A stretch of 64,000 nucleotides of DNA from Paenibacillus sp. GSMTC-2017 (lineage in GTDB: Bacteria; Bacillota; Bacilli; Paenibacillales; Paenibacillaceae). Position 1 is the stretch's first letter, and each line of letters starts with the position of its first letter. The notes below the pieces were generated by a model that was given only the letters and a program-made list of their open reading frames with translations, was not told the DNA's origin and ran no database searches. Below, one piece after another: positions 9,419 through 19,119 of the stretch. A program made the translations under genes and the position numbers. Location: NCBI RefSeq assembly GCF_016019935.1, contig NZ_JAECMT010000007.1:124001-188000 (forward strand). Reading direction: 5' to 3'.

Positions 9419-11890
9419 ATGAATAAAACAGTTAGATTGTCTCTCACAGCAGCAATTGCAGGTTGCTTAGTGCTTGCACCAATGCAAGGCTGGACGAAAT
9501 ATGATCAAATTTCATACGCAGCTACAAACGAAATGAAAGCATTTAGCGGAATGAATGTAAAAACATTCAAACTAACTAGCAAAAGCACGTTAAAGGTTAA
9601 AGATGTTATGTTTCAATATGGAGCTTCAACCAAAAGAGTCTTCTTTACAGCTGAATACTATAATGGTGATGGATCGACTATAGATGCAGCGGATTATTGG
9701 GTTCAACTTAACTCTAAAAATGGTGCTAATTACAAGCTACTAAGTTCGCCAAGTAATCCAACTGATTTGAAAATTGCACCGAAAACGTCTAAGAAGTTTA
9801 CATATTATGCAGATGTTGATACGAGCTTAAAATATACAGACATTAAGTTTAAAGTAGTTAAGTGGGATTTTAGCGCACCGAACTACACGAAAGTAATTGG
9901 AGAAACAACAATAGCTTCAACATATGTAAATAAAGTACCAGCGAATCAATTTTATTTGATTCAAACAAAAGGCGAAAAAATAAAGAGCTCGCTTAAAGGT
10001 TCTAATAAAATAGATATTGGGAATTATAATGAAGTTCAAATCAAATTAAACCTTACAAATCAAAGTAATATGGCAGTACCAACTGACTATAAATATTATC
10101 TCCGTACGAAGTCAGGTTTAGTCATTACTGTAAATCCAACAGACCCTACGATCAAACAAGTTGGTGTTAACGAGTCTGTAGATTTGCTTTTAGTTTCTCA
10201 ACTTAGCAAAAAGATTGATTTGGCTGGAGCAGAACTATTAGTAACTAAAATTGATGGAAAAGATAGCTTAGAAGTTCCTGTAGCGAACTATGCGGTTACT
10301 TGGAATGCTACTTCAACTCTTATTGCTAAACAGAATAAGAGCAGCAAATTTATCGTTGAAGATTCAACGGTTGAAATGTATATTAAGGATATTTACACAA
10401 ACAAAGGTAATGCAACAAACGATATCGTTTTAAATATGAAGCTTGTAAATAGAGGAAATCAGGAAGTTAAGCTACCTGAGTTTACTTACGAAATCAAGAC
10501 ATCCAACGGAAAAGTATACAAAACAACTTCACCTGAAAAAGATTTAGTTTTGCTGCCGGATAAAGAAATTGATATTTCAATTAGTACAGAAATACCAGCA
10601 AATGCGAGTGATAAACTTGTATTGTTAATCAGTCAACCTAAGCTAGAAGCTGGTCCCCCGAAACATTTGAAAAGTGCATTCCTTTTGGATGCTATTAAAC
10701 CAGCTGTTGAATTGAACACTAAAATTTATACTAGCAGTCAAGGAACTTATAAATTTAATATTGATTCTATTGAACGTCTTCCTTGGGGCGATGAAGATAT
10801 TATCAATGTCTATCTTCAAGTAGCAAATATCGGTAAAGACACGGCAATTATTCCGAAGCTTGCAGGTTCCATGTCACTCAATGGCATTGAAGTAAAAGAT
10901 GCAAAAACGTCTTGGACGAAGTTGGATTCTCAAATTATGATTGATCCAAATAAAACAGCAAATTTTGTTGTAAGCATGAAGGTTCCTTATACGTATACAT
11001 TTAGTAAAGTGAATCTAAAAGTACTAGACCAAATAACTGCTGATAAAGCACAAACAATAGCGAATTTCACTTCTGCAAAACTAAAACCAGTTTCAAAAAT
11101 AAATGTAGGTGGAACTCATTTCATTTCGTCTATAGGAAGACAATCAGAAGTTAAAATTGATCGGGTATATAAATTTGAAGGAAGCAAAAGCAACCTCGTT
11201 TATGTAGATCTAAATATGAATAATGCAGAAACTAGAGCTAAGCTGCTTCCAGTAATTAAAGCTCACTTTAATACAGGCACACATGGCGTATATGACGCCA
11301 AAATTGTAGATGTAACTACGAAAATAAACGCAAGAGAAAATGCAGTAGTAACACTGGTTGCAGAGCTGCCGAAATCAATTGAAAATTATAATGATATCGA
11401 TCTAGTTATTGGTGAAGCAATGACAAATGGTGCTTATGCAACAGCTTCCAAGGATGCTGATGGATTTATTAACGTAGTAGGTTTCGATTTAAAACAAACA
11501 GAGTCAGCTATAAGTAAAGACCTACGTAATATTGAGTTGCCTTCGTATTCACTAGATATTCGTTCAGTGGATGCAAGAATAAGTGGGGGTGACAAACTAG
11601 AGCTAGGTCTAAATTATACGTTATTAGATAACTTCAAATATGCTAATAATGATCGTGAAAGAAAAGTTATTTTTGAAATAAAAACGCCTACGGCAAGTTT
11701 TGAGCAAACGGTTAAGTTAGGTACAGGCGGGATGACTGAGGGTAATTTGCAAACATTCGGTATAGATTTTGCAGGGGATAGAATAGGTTCTCATACTGTT
11801 AGCGGATTTAACCTTAATGTCTATGAGGAATACGAAGGTTTCAGAAGATTAGTTGGTACAGGCAAAATTAATGGATATTCAATGAACTAA
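9419..11890 (+). CDS. Secreted repeat protein of unknown function
   Basis: 823 residues from the ATG at 9419 (AAAGGAG upstream; an in-frame ATG at 9398 has no ribosome binding site). A signal peptide is clear (MNKTVRLSLTAAIAGCLVLAP...). I do not recognise a named domain. The mature part looks like repeated beta-sandwich modules of roughly 130-150 residues, each with a phrase of the type LNLTNQSN..VP..YKYYLRTKSG, MKLVNRGNQEV.LPEFTYEI.TSNGKVY or LQVANIGKDTA..PKLAGSMSLNG. There is no SLH domain, LPXTG motif or C-terminal membrane segment, so how it stays at the cell is unclear. Its place directly after the S-layer gene, but behind a strong terminator, suggests a surface-layer partner with its own promoter (inference). 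Confidence 0.75.
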   Translation: MNKTVRLSLTAAIAGCLVLAPMQGWTKYDQISYAATNEMKAFSGMNVKTFKLTSKSTLKVKDVMFQYGASTKRVFFTAEYYNGDGSTIDAADYWVQLNSKNGANYKLLSSPSNPTDLKIAPKTSKKFTYYADVDTSLKYTDIKFKVVKWDFSAPNYTKVIGETTIASTYVNKVPANQFYLIQTKGEKIKSSLKGSNKIDIGNYNEVQIKLNLTNQSNMAVPTDYKYYLRTKSGLVITVNPTDPTIKQVGVNESVDLLLVSQLSKKIDLAGAELLVTKIDGKDSLEVPVANYAVTWNATSTLIAKQNKSSKFIVEDSTVEMYIKDIYTNKGNATNDIVLNMKLVNRGNQEVKLPEFTYEIKTSNGKVYKTTSPEKDLVLLPDKEIDISISTEIPANASDKLVLLISQPKLEAGPPKHLKSAFLLDAIKPAVELNTKIYTSSQGTYKFNIDSIERLPWGDEDIINVYLQVANIGKDTAIIPKLAGSMSLNGIEVKDAKTSWTKLDSQIMIDPNKTANFVVSMKVPYTYTFSKVNLKVLDQITADKAQTIANFTSAKLKPVSKINVGGTHFISSIGRQSEVKIDRVYKFEGSKSNLVYVDLNMNNAETRAKLLPVIKAHFNTGTHGVYDAKIVDVTTKINARENAVVTLVAELPKSIENYNDIDLVIGEAMTNGAYATASKDADGFINVVGFDLKQTESAISKDLRNIELPSYSLDIRSVDARISGGDKLELGLNYTLLDNFKYANNDRERKVIFEIKTPTASFEQTVKLGTGGMTEGNLQTFGIDFAGDRIGSHTVSGFNLNVYEEYEGFRRLVGTGKINGYSMN

Positions 11891-11919
11891 AAATATATTC
11901 TGGCGCATTAAATCTTTAT

Positions 11920-11967
11920 CTAGTATTCTGGTATAACTAGAATACTAGACAGAGAGGGGAATACTAG
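11920..11967 (+). promoter_or_regulatory. Triple CTAGTATTC element with potential alternative hairpins before the gene at 11969
   Basis: CTAGTATTCT (11920-11929) and AGAATACTAG (11939-11948) form a perfect 10-base inverted repeat around a 9-base spacer that contains TATAAC. A second copy of the right arm, GAATACTAG (11959-11967), lies between the ribosome binding site (AGAGAGGGG, 11951-11959) and the TTG start at 11969. The left arm could pair with either copy. The second pairing would place the ribosome binding site in the loop. It may instead be a protein operator. Confidence 0.5.
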
Positions 11968-11968
11968 A

Positions 11969-12475
11969 TTGAAACAAAAGCTAGTCAAAATAGTTAGCGC
12001 AACCGTATTAGTTACAGCGGGTGTATGGATAGGTGTAGTTATAGCTAAGCCGCTAGAAGCAAATTCTGGAGTAACACCAGGTTCGATTGAAGACCCTGTT
12101 GTAACTAAAAGCTATGTCGATGAGCAGATTGCAAAGCTTAATGCTGGAGGTTCATCAGGCGGCAATACAGGCGGCTCTAACGGTTCAGTCACAGAAACCA
12201 GCAACAAGCTGGAAGTTGTCGAAATACCAGTAGGTAAGACGCTGATTGCAGCAGGAGGATCGGAAGTGGTCGTTCGTTCTGGAAAGGCTGTTGCTTTCAG
12301 CTTTGATGCTAGTGGCATATCTGATTTAACAGATGGCGTTGATATTAAGAATGGTAAAAATGTGCCTAATAATCATTTGTTATGGTTCCCACGTGATGGT
12401 CGTGGAGTAAAGGGTCATGCAGATGAGAAAAAATCTGTAACGGTCATTGTTAAAGGTAAGTATTCTCTTAAGTAA
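11969..12475 (+). CDS. Small secreted or membrane-anchored protein of unknown function
   Basis: 168 residues, TTG start with AGAGAGGGG upstream. The N-terminal hydrophobic stretch (LVKIVSATVLVTAGVWIGVVIA) may be an uncleaved anchor or a signal peptide. It is followed by a short segment VTKSYVDEQIAKL of the kind that often forms a coiled coil in surface proteins, a Gly/Ser linker (GGSSGGNTGGSNG), and a compact C-terminal domain (about residues 70-168) with IPVGKTLIAAGGSEVVVRSGKA. I do not recognise a function. The region before the start carries an unusual repeated element that probably controls it. Confidence 0.7.
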   Translation: MKQKLVKIVSATVLVTAGVWIGVVIAKPLEANSGVTPGSIEDPVVTKSYVDEQIAKLNAGGSSGGNTGGSNGSVTETSNKLEVVEIPVGKTLIAAGGSEVVVRSGKAVAFSFDASGISDLTDGVDIKNGKNVPNNHLLWFPRDGRGVKGHADEKKSVTVIVKGKYSLK

Positions 12476-12489
12476 TTCATTTAGATTTT

Positions 12490-12528
12490 CAAGCTGTCAT
12501 GGACCCTTAATTGGACTGTGGCAGCTTG
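12490..12528 (+). terminator. Possible terminator or 3' hairpin
   Basis: CAAGCTGtCA (12490-12499) pairs with TGgCAGCTTG (12519-12528). There is no clear T run after it, so termination is uncertain. Confidence 0.4.
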
Positions 12529-12669
12529 ATTGCGTTACAGCACTCTGTCAATAGTTCATCTGATTCTATGCCATATTTTACGCAGAATGACAATAGGTTA
12601 TACGCTTGATTTCGGGGAAGTGAACACACACTAGGGTAGTGTACTTATCATCCACGGAGGTGTTTATAA

Positions 12670-12957
12670 ATGAGTCGTTCCAATAAAGTTATTGTACCAA
12701 GCAGTAAAGCTGCTTTAAATCAATTAAAGTATGAAATTGCAGCAGAATTTGGATTATTATCGGGTGGTTACACTGGCGCGGGTTCTGATACCGAGTTTGC
12801 TGGAGAATTGGGTTCGGTTTCTAGTGGTGGAAGTGGAGGACAGACTGTTCAATGGTCAACGCTTTCAACTCGTCAAGCAGGGTCAGTAGGTGGAGAAATA
12901 ACTCGCCGACTTATTTCACAAGCGGAGCAAGTGATTGGTGGAGGTTTTACACTTTAA
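12670..12957 (+). CDS. Alpha/beta-type small acid-soluble spore protein with a Gly/Ser-rich insertion
   Basis: 95 residues, ATG with GGAGGTG upstream. The two DNA-binding halves of the family are present: ALNQLKYEIAAEFG, which holds the germination-protease cleavage site (KYEIA-AEFG), and GSVGGEITRRLISQAEQ. These proteins coat spore DNA, protect it from UV and heat, and are degraded on germination. Typical members are 60-75 residues. Here about 27 extra residues rich in Gly and Ser (GGYTGAGSDTEFAGELGSVS and onward) lie between the two halves. Expression in the forespore from a SigG promoter is expected, but I could not assign one. It shows that the organism forms spores. Confidence 0.9.
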   Translation: MSRSNKVIVPSSKAALNQLKYEIAAEFGLLSGGYTGAGSDTEFAGELGSVSSGGSGGQTVQWSTLSTRQAGSVGGEITRRLISQAEQVIGGGFTL

Positions 12958-13033
12958 TTGGAAGGCATTCAGTCCATTGACACTAAGCGACATTTTATGT
13001 ATCATAATTTTTTAGAAGAACAGTTGTCATAAC

Positions 13034-13067
13034 AACCTTTTCCTTCGCGGAAAAGGTTCGTTTTTTG
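13034..13067 (+). terminator. Terminator after the spore protein gene
   Basis: AACCTTTTCC-ttcgc-GGAAAAGGTT followed by cgTTTTTT. Confidence 0.9.
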
Positions 13068-13119
13068 TGTAGAATCTTCGCACTTATCGAATACTATTGG
13101 TTGTAGGAGGTTGATACGG

Positions 13120-14322
13120 ATGTCGGTTAAAGGACGCCACTTATTCACATCGGAATCAGTAACGGAAGGTCACCCGGATAAAATATGCGATCAGATTTCT
13201 GACGCTGTTTTGGATGCATTCTTGGAAGCAGATCCGAATGCACGCGTAGCATGTGAAGTATCGGTAGCAACAGGTCTTGTACTTGTAATTGGTGAGATCA
13301 GCAGTCAAGCAGATTTCATCGATATTTCTTCAATTGCTCGTCGCACGATTAAGGAAATTGGTTATACACGCGCTAAGTATGGTTTTGACTCTAGCACTTG
13401 TGCAGTTCTAACTTCACTTAATGAGCAATCTGCAGATATTGCACAAGGAGTTAATGCTGCACTTGAAACTCGTGATGGCAAAGATATGAAGCAAGAGAAC
13501 GAAGATATCGGTGCTGGCGACCAAGGTTTGATGTTCGGTTTCGCAACAAACGAGACGCCTGAACTTATGCCTCTTCCGATCGCTTTATCACACCGTATCG
13601 CACGCCGTTTGGCAGAAGTGCGTAAAAACGATACACTTGGATACCTTCGTCCCGATGGTAAAACTCAAGTAACGATTGAATATGTAGACGGAAAGCCTGT
13701 ACGTGTAGATACAATCGTCGTTTCAACGCAACATGCTGAAGAAGCAACTTTGGAGCAAATTCAACAAGATATTATGGAGCATGTTATTAAGCCGGTTGTA
13801 CCAGTAGAATGGCTTGATGAGGCAACAAAATATTTCATTAACCCAACTGGCCGTTTCGTTATTGGCGGACCACAAGGCGATGCTGGACTAACTGGTCGTA
13901 AAATCATCGTTGATACTTATGGTGGTTATGCTCGTCATGGCGGCGGTGCATTCTCCGGTAAGGATCCTACAAAAGTAGACCGTTCCGCAGCTTATGCAGC
14001 TCGTTATGTAGCGAAAAACATCGTTGCAGCAGGTCTAGCTGACAAATGCGAAATCCAATTGGCTTATGCCATTGGTGTAGCTATGCCAGTATCCATTAAC
14101 GTGGATACTTATGGAACAGGTAAGATCTCTGAAGAGAAATTGGTGGAGCTTATTACAAGCAACTTCGATCTTCGTCCTGCGGGCATCATTAAGATGCTTG
14201 ATCTTCGTCGCCCTATCTATGCACAGACAGCGGCATATGGTCACTTCGGCCGTACTGATGTTGATCTTCCATGGGAACGCGTTGACAAAGCTGATCTACT
14301 TAAAGCAGGCGCAGGTCTGTAA
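13120..14322 (+). CDS. metK: S-adenosylmethionine synthase
   Basis: Makes S-adenosylmethionine from ATP and methionine in the cytoplasm. 400 residues, the usual length. Signature segments: [16 protein letters not shown] (N-terminal ATP/metal site), [12 protein letters not shown] (the family hexapeptide region) and [16 protein letters not shown] (P-loop-like). ATG 13120 is chosen because AGGAGG ends nine bases before it; an in-frame TTG at 13111 directly abuts that site. Codon use is restricted as in highly expressed genes. I see no S-box riboswitch in the 160-base upstream gap. SAM made here would serve, among many others, the sugar methyltransferases encoded at 39336-45871. Confidence 0.97.
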   Translation: MSVKGRHLFTSESVTEGHPDKICDQISDAVLDAFLEADPNARVACEVSVATGLVLVIGEISSQADFIDISSIARRTIKEIGYTRAKYGFDSSTCAVLTSLNEQSADIAQGVNAALETRDGKDMKQENEDIGAGDQGLMFGFATNETPELMPLPIALSHRIARRLAEVRKNDTLGYLRPDGKTQVTIEYVDGKPVRVDTIVVSTQHAEEATLEQIQQDIMEHVIKPVVPVEWLDEATKYFINPTGRFVIGGPQGDAGLTGRKIIVDTYGGYARHGGGAFSGKDPTKVDRSAAYAARYVAKNIVAAGLADKCEIQLAYAIGVAMPVSINVDTYGTGKISEEKLVELITSNFDLRPAGIIKMLDLRRPIYAQTAAYGHFGRTDVDLPWERVDKADLLKAGAGL

Positions 14323-14357
14323 TATAAAGTAAATTCCTTATAAAATTATTGCAACTT

Positions 14358-14408
14358 AAACATCGACAAAACCGTCATTTCCTATGACGGCTGAGTCGAT
14401 GTTTTTTT
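14358..14408 (+). terminator. Terminator after metK
   Basis: Two-tier hairpin: AAACATCGAC pairs with GTCGATGTTT, enclosing ACCGTCAT-ttcct-ATGACGG; a T run follows. Confidence 0.9.
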
Positions 14409-14511
14409 GTCTTTTAGGTATTTTTAATATAAAAAACGAGATAACCTAAAATTTTCATGCTGATAAGCCGAAAAATAAGATACAAGTGTATTATTTTGAG
14501 GAGTGAATGAA

Positions 14512-17500
14512 ATGTATCGTACCCGCAAGCTGTCCTTATTCATTGCAATTGTTATGGTTCTTCAGCTTAGCTTGCCCGGTTGGTCTGATTCCAGAGTAGT
14601 AACAGCGGCCGCTAATGGCCCAATTGTAACAAGTTTAGTTCCTGCTGATAATATGACAAATGTTGCACTAGGTGCCAATTTGAAAATATCTTTTGATGAA
14701 AATGTAAAACTAGGTCCATCAACAGCCAATATATATGTAGTGAAAACATCAACTAATGAAGTAGTCGAAACAATCGGTGTTAATAGCGGCCAAGTTTCGA
14801 TATCAGGTGGGAAAGATGTAATAATTGACCCAGCTCTTAGTGGGATGTCAGGAAAATTTGCTACTAATACGGACTATCATGTATTAATGGATTCAGGAGC
14901 AATATTGAATGCCTCGAATAATGCAGCTTATAGTGGTATCCAAAATGCTACTATTTGGAACTTTCGTACGGTTGCTGTAGAAGATGGCTTAAAGCCACGT
15001 TCTACAGCCCAAACGCCAGTTAATGGACCGCATCCGATTACTAGCACGATTACAGTTTCTTTTGATGAGCCGGTATATGCGGCGAGCGGTTATATTACAT
15101 TGTCTTCTACAGATGATACACGAACTATTCCGGTGACATCAAGCAATGTGACGGGAAGTGGAACTACTACAATTACAATTCGACCAGAAGGAGTTCTGTT
15201 GCCGAGTACGGCATATCAAGTAACAGTTGCCAACAATAACTTTCAGGATAGTGCAGGCAATACATTTGATTCAATTTCATGGAACTTCTCTACCGCAGCA
15301 GCTCCAGTTAATTTGGCGAATTCACCTTTCTTTCCAGCAGATGATGCAACACTTGTACCTGTTGGGACTGATCTAGCGATTACTTTTGATCAACCCGTGC
15401 AAGCAAACGCTGGAAAGTATGTAGATATTAGACGTGTTAGCGATAATGGCTCTGTGGAACGTATAGAAGCGACAGATACGACACGTATTTCTATTAACAA
15501 TAACGCTAGAACAGTAACTATTAATCTTAAAGCGAATCTATCTGCGAACACAGCATATTATGTCATCATAGAGTCGGGTGCCTTCTCTCAGCCTGCTCCT
15601 AATGCGCATCAATGGTTTTATGGAATATCAGCAGCAACAATCTGGAATTTCAGTACTGGCTATGGTGACGACACTAGTGCTCCCACATTTACGGCTTTAA
15701 TGCCAGAGAGAAACGGCTCAAATGTTAGTTTAACTACTCCGCTTACATTGACTTTTAATGAAGAAGTTTATCCGAACAGTGGCAATATTGAAATAAGACA
15801 ATCTATCGGAGGAACATTGTTCCGATCGATTCCGATTACTTCCGCACGCGTTAAAGGCGGCGGTACAAAACAGATCACAATCGATGCAACAAGCCATATA
15901 TCTGCTATAGATCCTGCTAAGTCTTTTATTAACAACACAAAGTATTACGTCACGATAGGAAATCGTGCGATTCGAGATGGAGCAGGCAACTTTTTTGCGG
16001 GTTTATCTGGGGCATCTGGGTGGGAGTTTACGATTACACAAGATGGCGTTCGTCCAACACTGGACACGATATATCCAGCAAGTGGAGCGACTGCAATTGA
16101 TGTAAATGCTACATTTTCTATAAGCTTCAATAAACCGATCATGAGAGGCGCTGATGTAGCGAAGATAATCAAATTCATTCCTACAAATACAGGTGCTACA
16201 GTGTCAGCTAATTTCTATGTTGATCCAAATAATAATAAACAAATTTTGATTCAACCGAGAACGCCACTAACAGCGAACATCAACTATTATATTAATATCG
16301 ATGAAGGTGCAATAACCGATCTAGTGGGTAATGCATTCATAGGAATATTAAATCAATTTCAATGGACTTTCTTGACTAAAGGAGGAGACACTACTGCACC
16401 AACGGTGTCAAAGTCAGAAGTTAGTGGTTCTGTTATTAAACTCATTTATAATGAGCCATTAAATCCATGGTTGAAACCAACTCCTGCAAGTTATTATGTT
16501 ACGGTAGCGGGCGTACCGCGATCTGTAACGGATGTGAAAATAGAAGGCAATGTAGTGCATCTAACACTATCTAGTACTGTAGGAGCTAATCAGAAGGTCG
16601 AGCTATCGTATACGAAACCAGCAGTTGGACTTGTACAGGACATTACAGGTAATCAAGCTGCAACTTTATCTAAAATAAACATAGCTAATGGCTACACGAC
16701 CACAAGTCCTGTTGTATCAAGTGGATCTGCATCAGGGAACAATGTGGTGCTTAATTTTAGTGAAAGTTTAATGTCAGTAAGTCCTTATGCATATACACAG
16801 TTCACAGTTACCGTTGGCGGGTCAAATTATAGTACTACCTCATTGTGGCATAATGGGAGTACAGTTCAGTTGACTCTTAGCGGATCAATCCCAAGTGGAC
16901 AAACAGTACGGGTCGCATATTCAGCGGGCAATTATCCGCTGTACGGCATGTCAGGAAATCAAGTTAATGCATTTAGTAATTATGATCCAAATGGAAGTGC
17001 AGGCAGCGGAGGTAGTGGAGTAGATACAAAAGCACCAGCCCTTCAATATATTACAGCTGTAAGTAATATCGTAACGATTAAATACAATGAAGTTCTAAAT
17101 CAAGCGTCCAGTCCGGGGATCTATCAATTTACTGTTATGGCGGACAGCCAAGTACTAACGATTAACAATGTAGCTATATCGGGCGATAGTGTAAATTTAA
17201 CTCTTAACTCATCTATTTCGACAGGTCAAGTAATTAGAGTATCCTACGTTGCAAACTGGAATACGATTAAGGATAACAGCGGTAATGCAGCTACATCTTA
17301 TTCACAAGTTACCGCTACTAATGGATTTGGTTTTGGTGGTGCAGCAACGATGCAAAGTGCAATTGTTAAGGGCAATATACTAACTATCACATTTAGTGCG
17401 TATCTCGATCCAAAGGTTTCGCTTGCAGCAAATTCATTTCTCGTACGAGTCAAACAAACGTATCGTACAGTGTCAAATGCACAAGTTGCGGGCAATACTA

Positions 17501-18939
17501 TAATCCTTACACTTAGTTCTCCCGTTAAGGCAGGCGAGCAGACGGATATTTCGTTTTTAAACAACACAAGCGGGCTCAAATCTATGACGGGACAACCAGT
17601 AACGGCATTCTCCAACGCAGCTGTCGTTAATGATACATCGTTTGCAGATAGTTTAACTGGAGATTATGAGGCCGCTGACGGCGGGGGCGTAACAATTAAA
17701 ACGAGTGCTTCTATGTTGACGTCTGATACTTCTCCAGCAGGCGTTCAAACAAATCGTTACACGGTACAAAGTGATAAGTTTTTAGCTGCTATTACACTTA
17801 GCAAAGATGCTGGGATTACAAGTCCGCGTATAGTGTTCAAAGTGCCTGATCTTGAGCGAGCAGCTCTTGTAGCTATTCCAGTAATCGCACTGGAGCTAGC
17901 TCTTAAAAGTTCGAGTGATGTGACATTTGCGGTGCAGCACGGCACTGCTACCTATGAGTTGCCACTGCGATCACTCGACTTCACTACCCTTGCTAGACTA
18001 GGTGGAGGAAGCAACATGTCCAATCATCTTCTGATCGCAATAGATCAAGGTGCATCTACATTAACTAATCCGCTGATTACAGCGCTAAACAGTACTGGAG
18101 CTACAATCGTTGCAGGAGCGCTTAATTATGAACTGATGGTTGTTAATGGGCTCAGCAAACAGAAGGTAGAAACTTTTAGCGGTTACATTTCACGTACATT
18201 GAAGACGACAGGTAGTGTCGACACGAGTCAAACAGCAGCGGTATGGCTAGATCCTATAACGGGAGCTATATCCTATGTTCCGACTACGTTTAAGACAGAA
18301 AACGGTGTAACAAAAGCTACTTTTAAGCGCAAGGGAAACAGTGCATACGCACTTATAAAAAATACGGCATCGTTTACGGACCTGAGCAATCACTGGTCAG
18401 CTAGTACAGTTCATTTGATGGCGCGTAAATTTATCGTTGAAGGACATACAACATCGAAGTTTGAACCAAACAAGTCCATTACGCGAGGTGAGTTTGCTAC
18501 TTATATTGCGAAAGGACTAGGGCTGTCGGGAGACCGAACGACTGCTGCTAAATTCACAGATGTGAATGCAGATACGGTGATGGGTGCTTATATTGGAGCA
18601 GCTGCAGCTGCGGGTATCGTTAACGGAATGAGTGGCAATACATTCAAGCCTGATAGCAATATTACAAGACAAGACATGGCGGCAATGATTATGCGTGCTG
18701 CGAAAGTTGCGGGGTTAACTGTACATTTACCGAGTTCATCTGATTCCTATGTGGAGAAGTTTACAGATCGTAAAGAGATCGGTGCATATGCTAAAATGAA
18801 TGTAGCAGAAGCTATCTACTTAGGAATTCTGACTGGTAAGAGCCCTACAAAGTTAAGCCCGACTGCCAATGCTACCAGAGCAGAAGGTACAGTCATGATT
18901 ATGCGATTGCTAGAAAAGGCTGAACTTATAACAAAATAG
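14512..18939 (+). CDS. Very large SLH surface protein with Ig-like (Big_5 and SwmB-type) modules
   Basis: 1475 residues from ATG 14512 (GAGGAG eight bases upstream; the GTG at 14503 overlaps that site). Signal peptide near residues 1-35. About five Big_5-type Ig-like modules follow (residues about 36-625), each ending in a WNF/WTF-S/T phrase and containing FDEPVYA- or FNKPIM-type strands. Four SwmB-like modules come next (about 628-1030; YNEPLNPW..., FSESLMSVS..., YNEVLNQAS..., FSAYLDPKVS...), then a region of about 250 residues without a clear match, and three SLH repeats (about 1286-1475) with TRGE, TRQD and TRAE motifs. It is a non-covalently anchored cell-surface protein; adhesion or structural roles are likely, and no enzyme motif is seen. 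Its own terminator follows. Confidence 0.88.
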   Translation: MYRTRKLSLFIAIVMVLQLSLPGWSDSRVVTAAANGPIVTSLVPADNMTNVALGANLKISFDENVKLGPSTANIYVVKTSTNEVVETIGVNSGQVSISGGKDVIIDPALSGMSGKFATNTDYHVLMDSGAILNASNNAAYSGIQNATIWNFRTVAVEDGLKPRSTAQTPVNGPHPITSTITVSFDEPVYAASGYITLSSTDDTRTIPVTSSNVTGSGTTTITIRPEGVLLPSTAYQVTVANNNFQDSAGNTFDSISWNFSTAAAPVNLANSPFFPADDATLVPVGTDLAITFDQPVQANAGKYVDIRRVSDNGSVERIEATDTTRISINNNARTVTINLKANLSANTAYYVIIESGAFSQPAPNAHQWFYGISAATIWNFSTGYGDDTSAPTFTALMPERNGSNVSLTTPLTLTFNEEVYPNSGNIEIRQSIGGTLFRSIPITSARVKGGGTKQITIDATSHISAIDPAKSFINNTKYYVTIGNRAIRDGAGNFFAGLSGASGWEFTITQDGVRPTLDTIYPASGATAIDVNATFSISFNKPIMRGADVAKIIKFIPTNTGATVSANFYVDPNNNKQILIQPRTPLTANINYYINIDEGAITDLVGNAFIGILNQFQWTFLTKGGDTTAPTVSKSEVSGSVIKLIYNEPLNPWLKPTPASYYVTVAGVPRSVTDVKIEGNVVHLTLSSTVGANQKVELSYTKPAVGLVQDITGNQAATLSKINIANGYTTTSPVVSSGSASGNNVVLNFSESLMSVSPYAYTQFTVTVGGSNYSTTSLWHNGSTVQLTLSGSIPSGQTVRVAYSAGNYPLYGMSGNQVNAFSNYDPNGSAGSGGSGVDTKAPALQYITAVSNIVTIKYNEVLNQASSPGIYQFTVMADSQVLTINNVAISGDSVNLTLNSSISTGQVIRVSYVANWNTIKDNSGNAATSYSQVTATNGFGFGGAATMQSAIVKGNILTITFSAYLDPKVSLAANSFLVRVKQTYRTVSNAQVAGNTIILTLSSPVKAGEQTDISFLNNTSGLKSMTGQPVTAFSNAAVVNDTSFADSLTGDYEAADGGGVTIKTSASMLTSDTSPAGVQTNRYTVQSDKFLAAITLSKDAGITSPRIVFKVPDLERAALVAIPVIALELALKSSSDVTFAVQHGTATYELPLRSLDFTTLARLGGGSNMSNHLLIAIDQGASTLTNPLITALNSTGATIVAGALNYELMVVNGLSKQKVETFSGYISRTLKTTGSVDTSQTAAVWLDPITGAISYVPTTFKTENGVTKATFKRKGNSAYALIKNTASFTDLSNHWSASTVHLMARKFIVEGHTTSKFEPNKSITRGEFATYIAKGLGLSGDRTTAAKFTDVNADTVMGAYIGAAAAAGIVNGMSGNTFKPDSNITRQDMAAMIMRAAKVAGLTVHLPSSSDSYVEKFTDRKEIGAYAKMNVAEAIYLGILTGKSPTKLSPTANATRAEGTVMIMRLLEKAELITK

Positions 18940-18956
18940 TTGATATGTAAAAATAG

Positions 18957-18997
18957 CAAGCCCCTTTGCCTTATTAAGAGCAAAGGGGCTTGTTTTT
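18957..18997 (+). terminator. Terminator after the second large SLH gene
   Basis: CAAGCCCCTTTGC (18957-18969) pairs perfectly with GCAAAGGGGCTTG (18980-18992), then TTTTTG. Confidence 0.92.
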
Positions 18998-19119
18998 GTG
19001 CATAGGAAAATTTTTTCAAAAACGAAATAGTGATAGTAGTCTTTTATTAACGTAACTTTTCTCGTATTCTAGTAGTCTATATTAAGTAGATACATAGAGA
19101 TGGGAGAGTTGCAAAAATA

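Noticed and set aside
12958..13119. S-box (SAM) riboswitch before metK
   Set aside because: The gap holds the spore-gene terminator and no S-box core motifs or second terminator.
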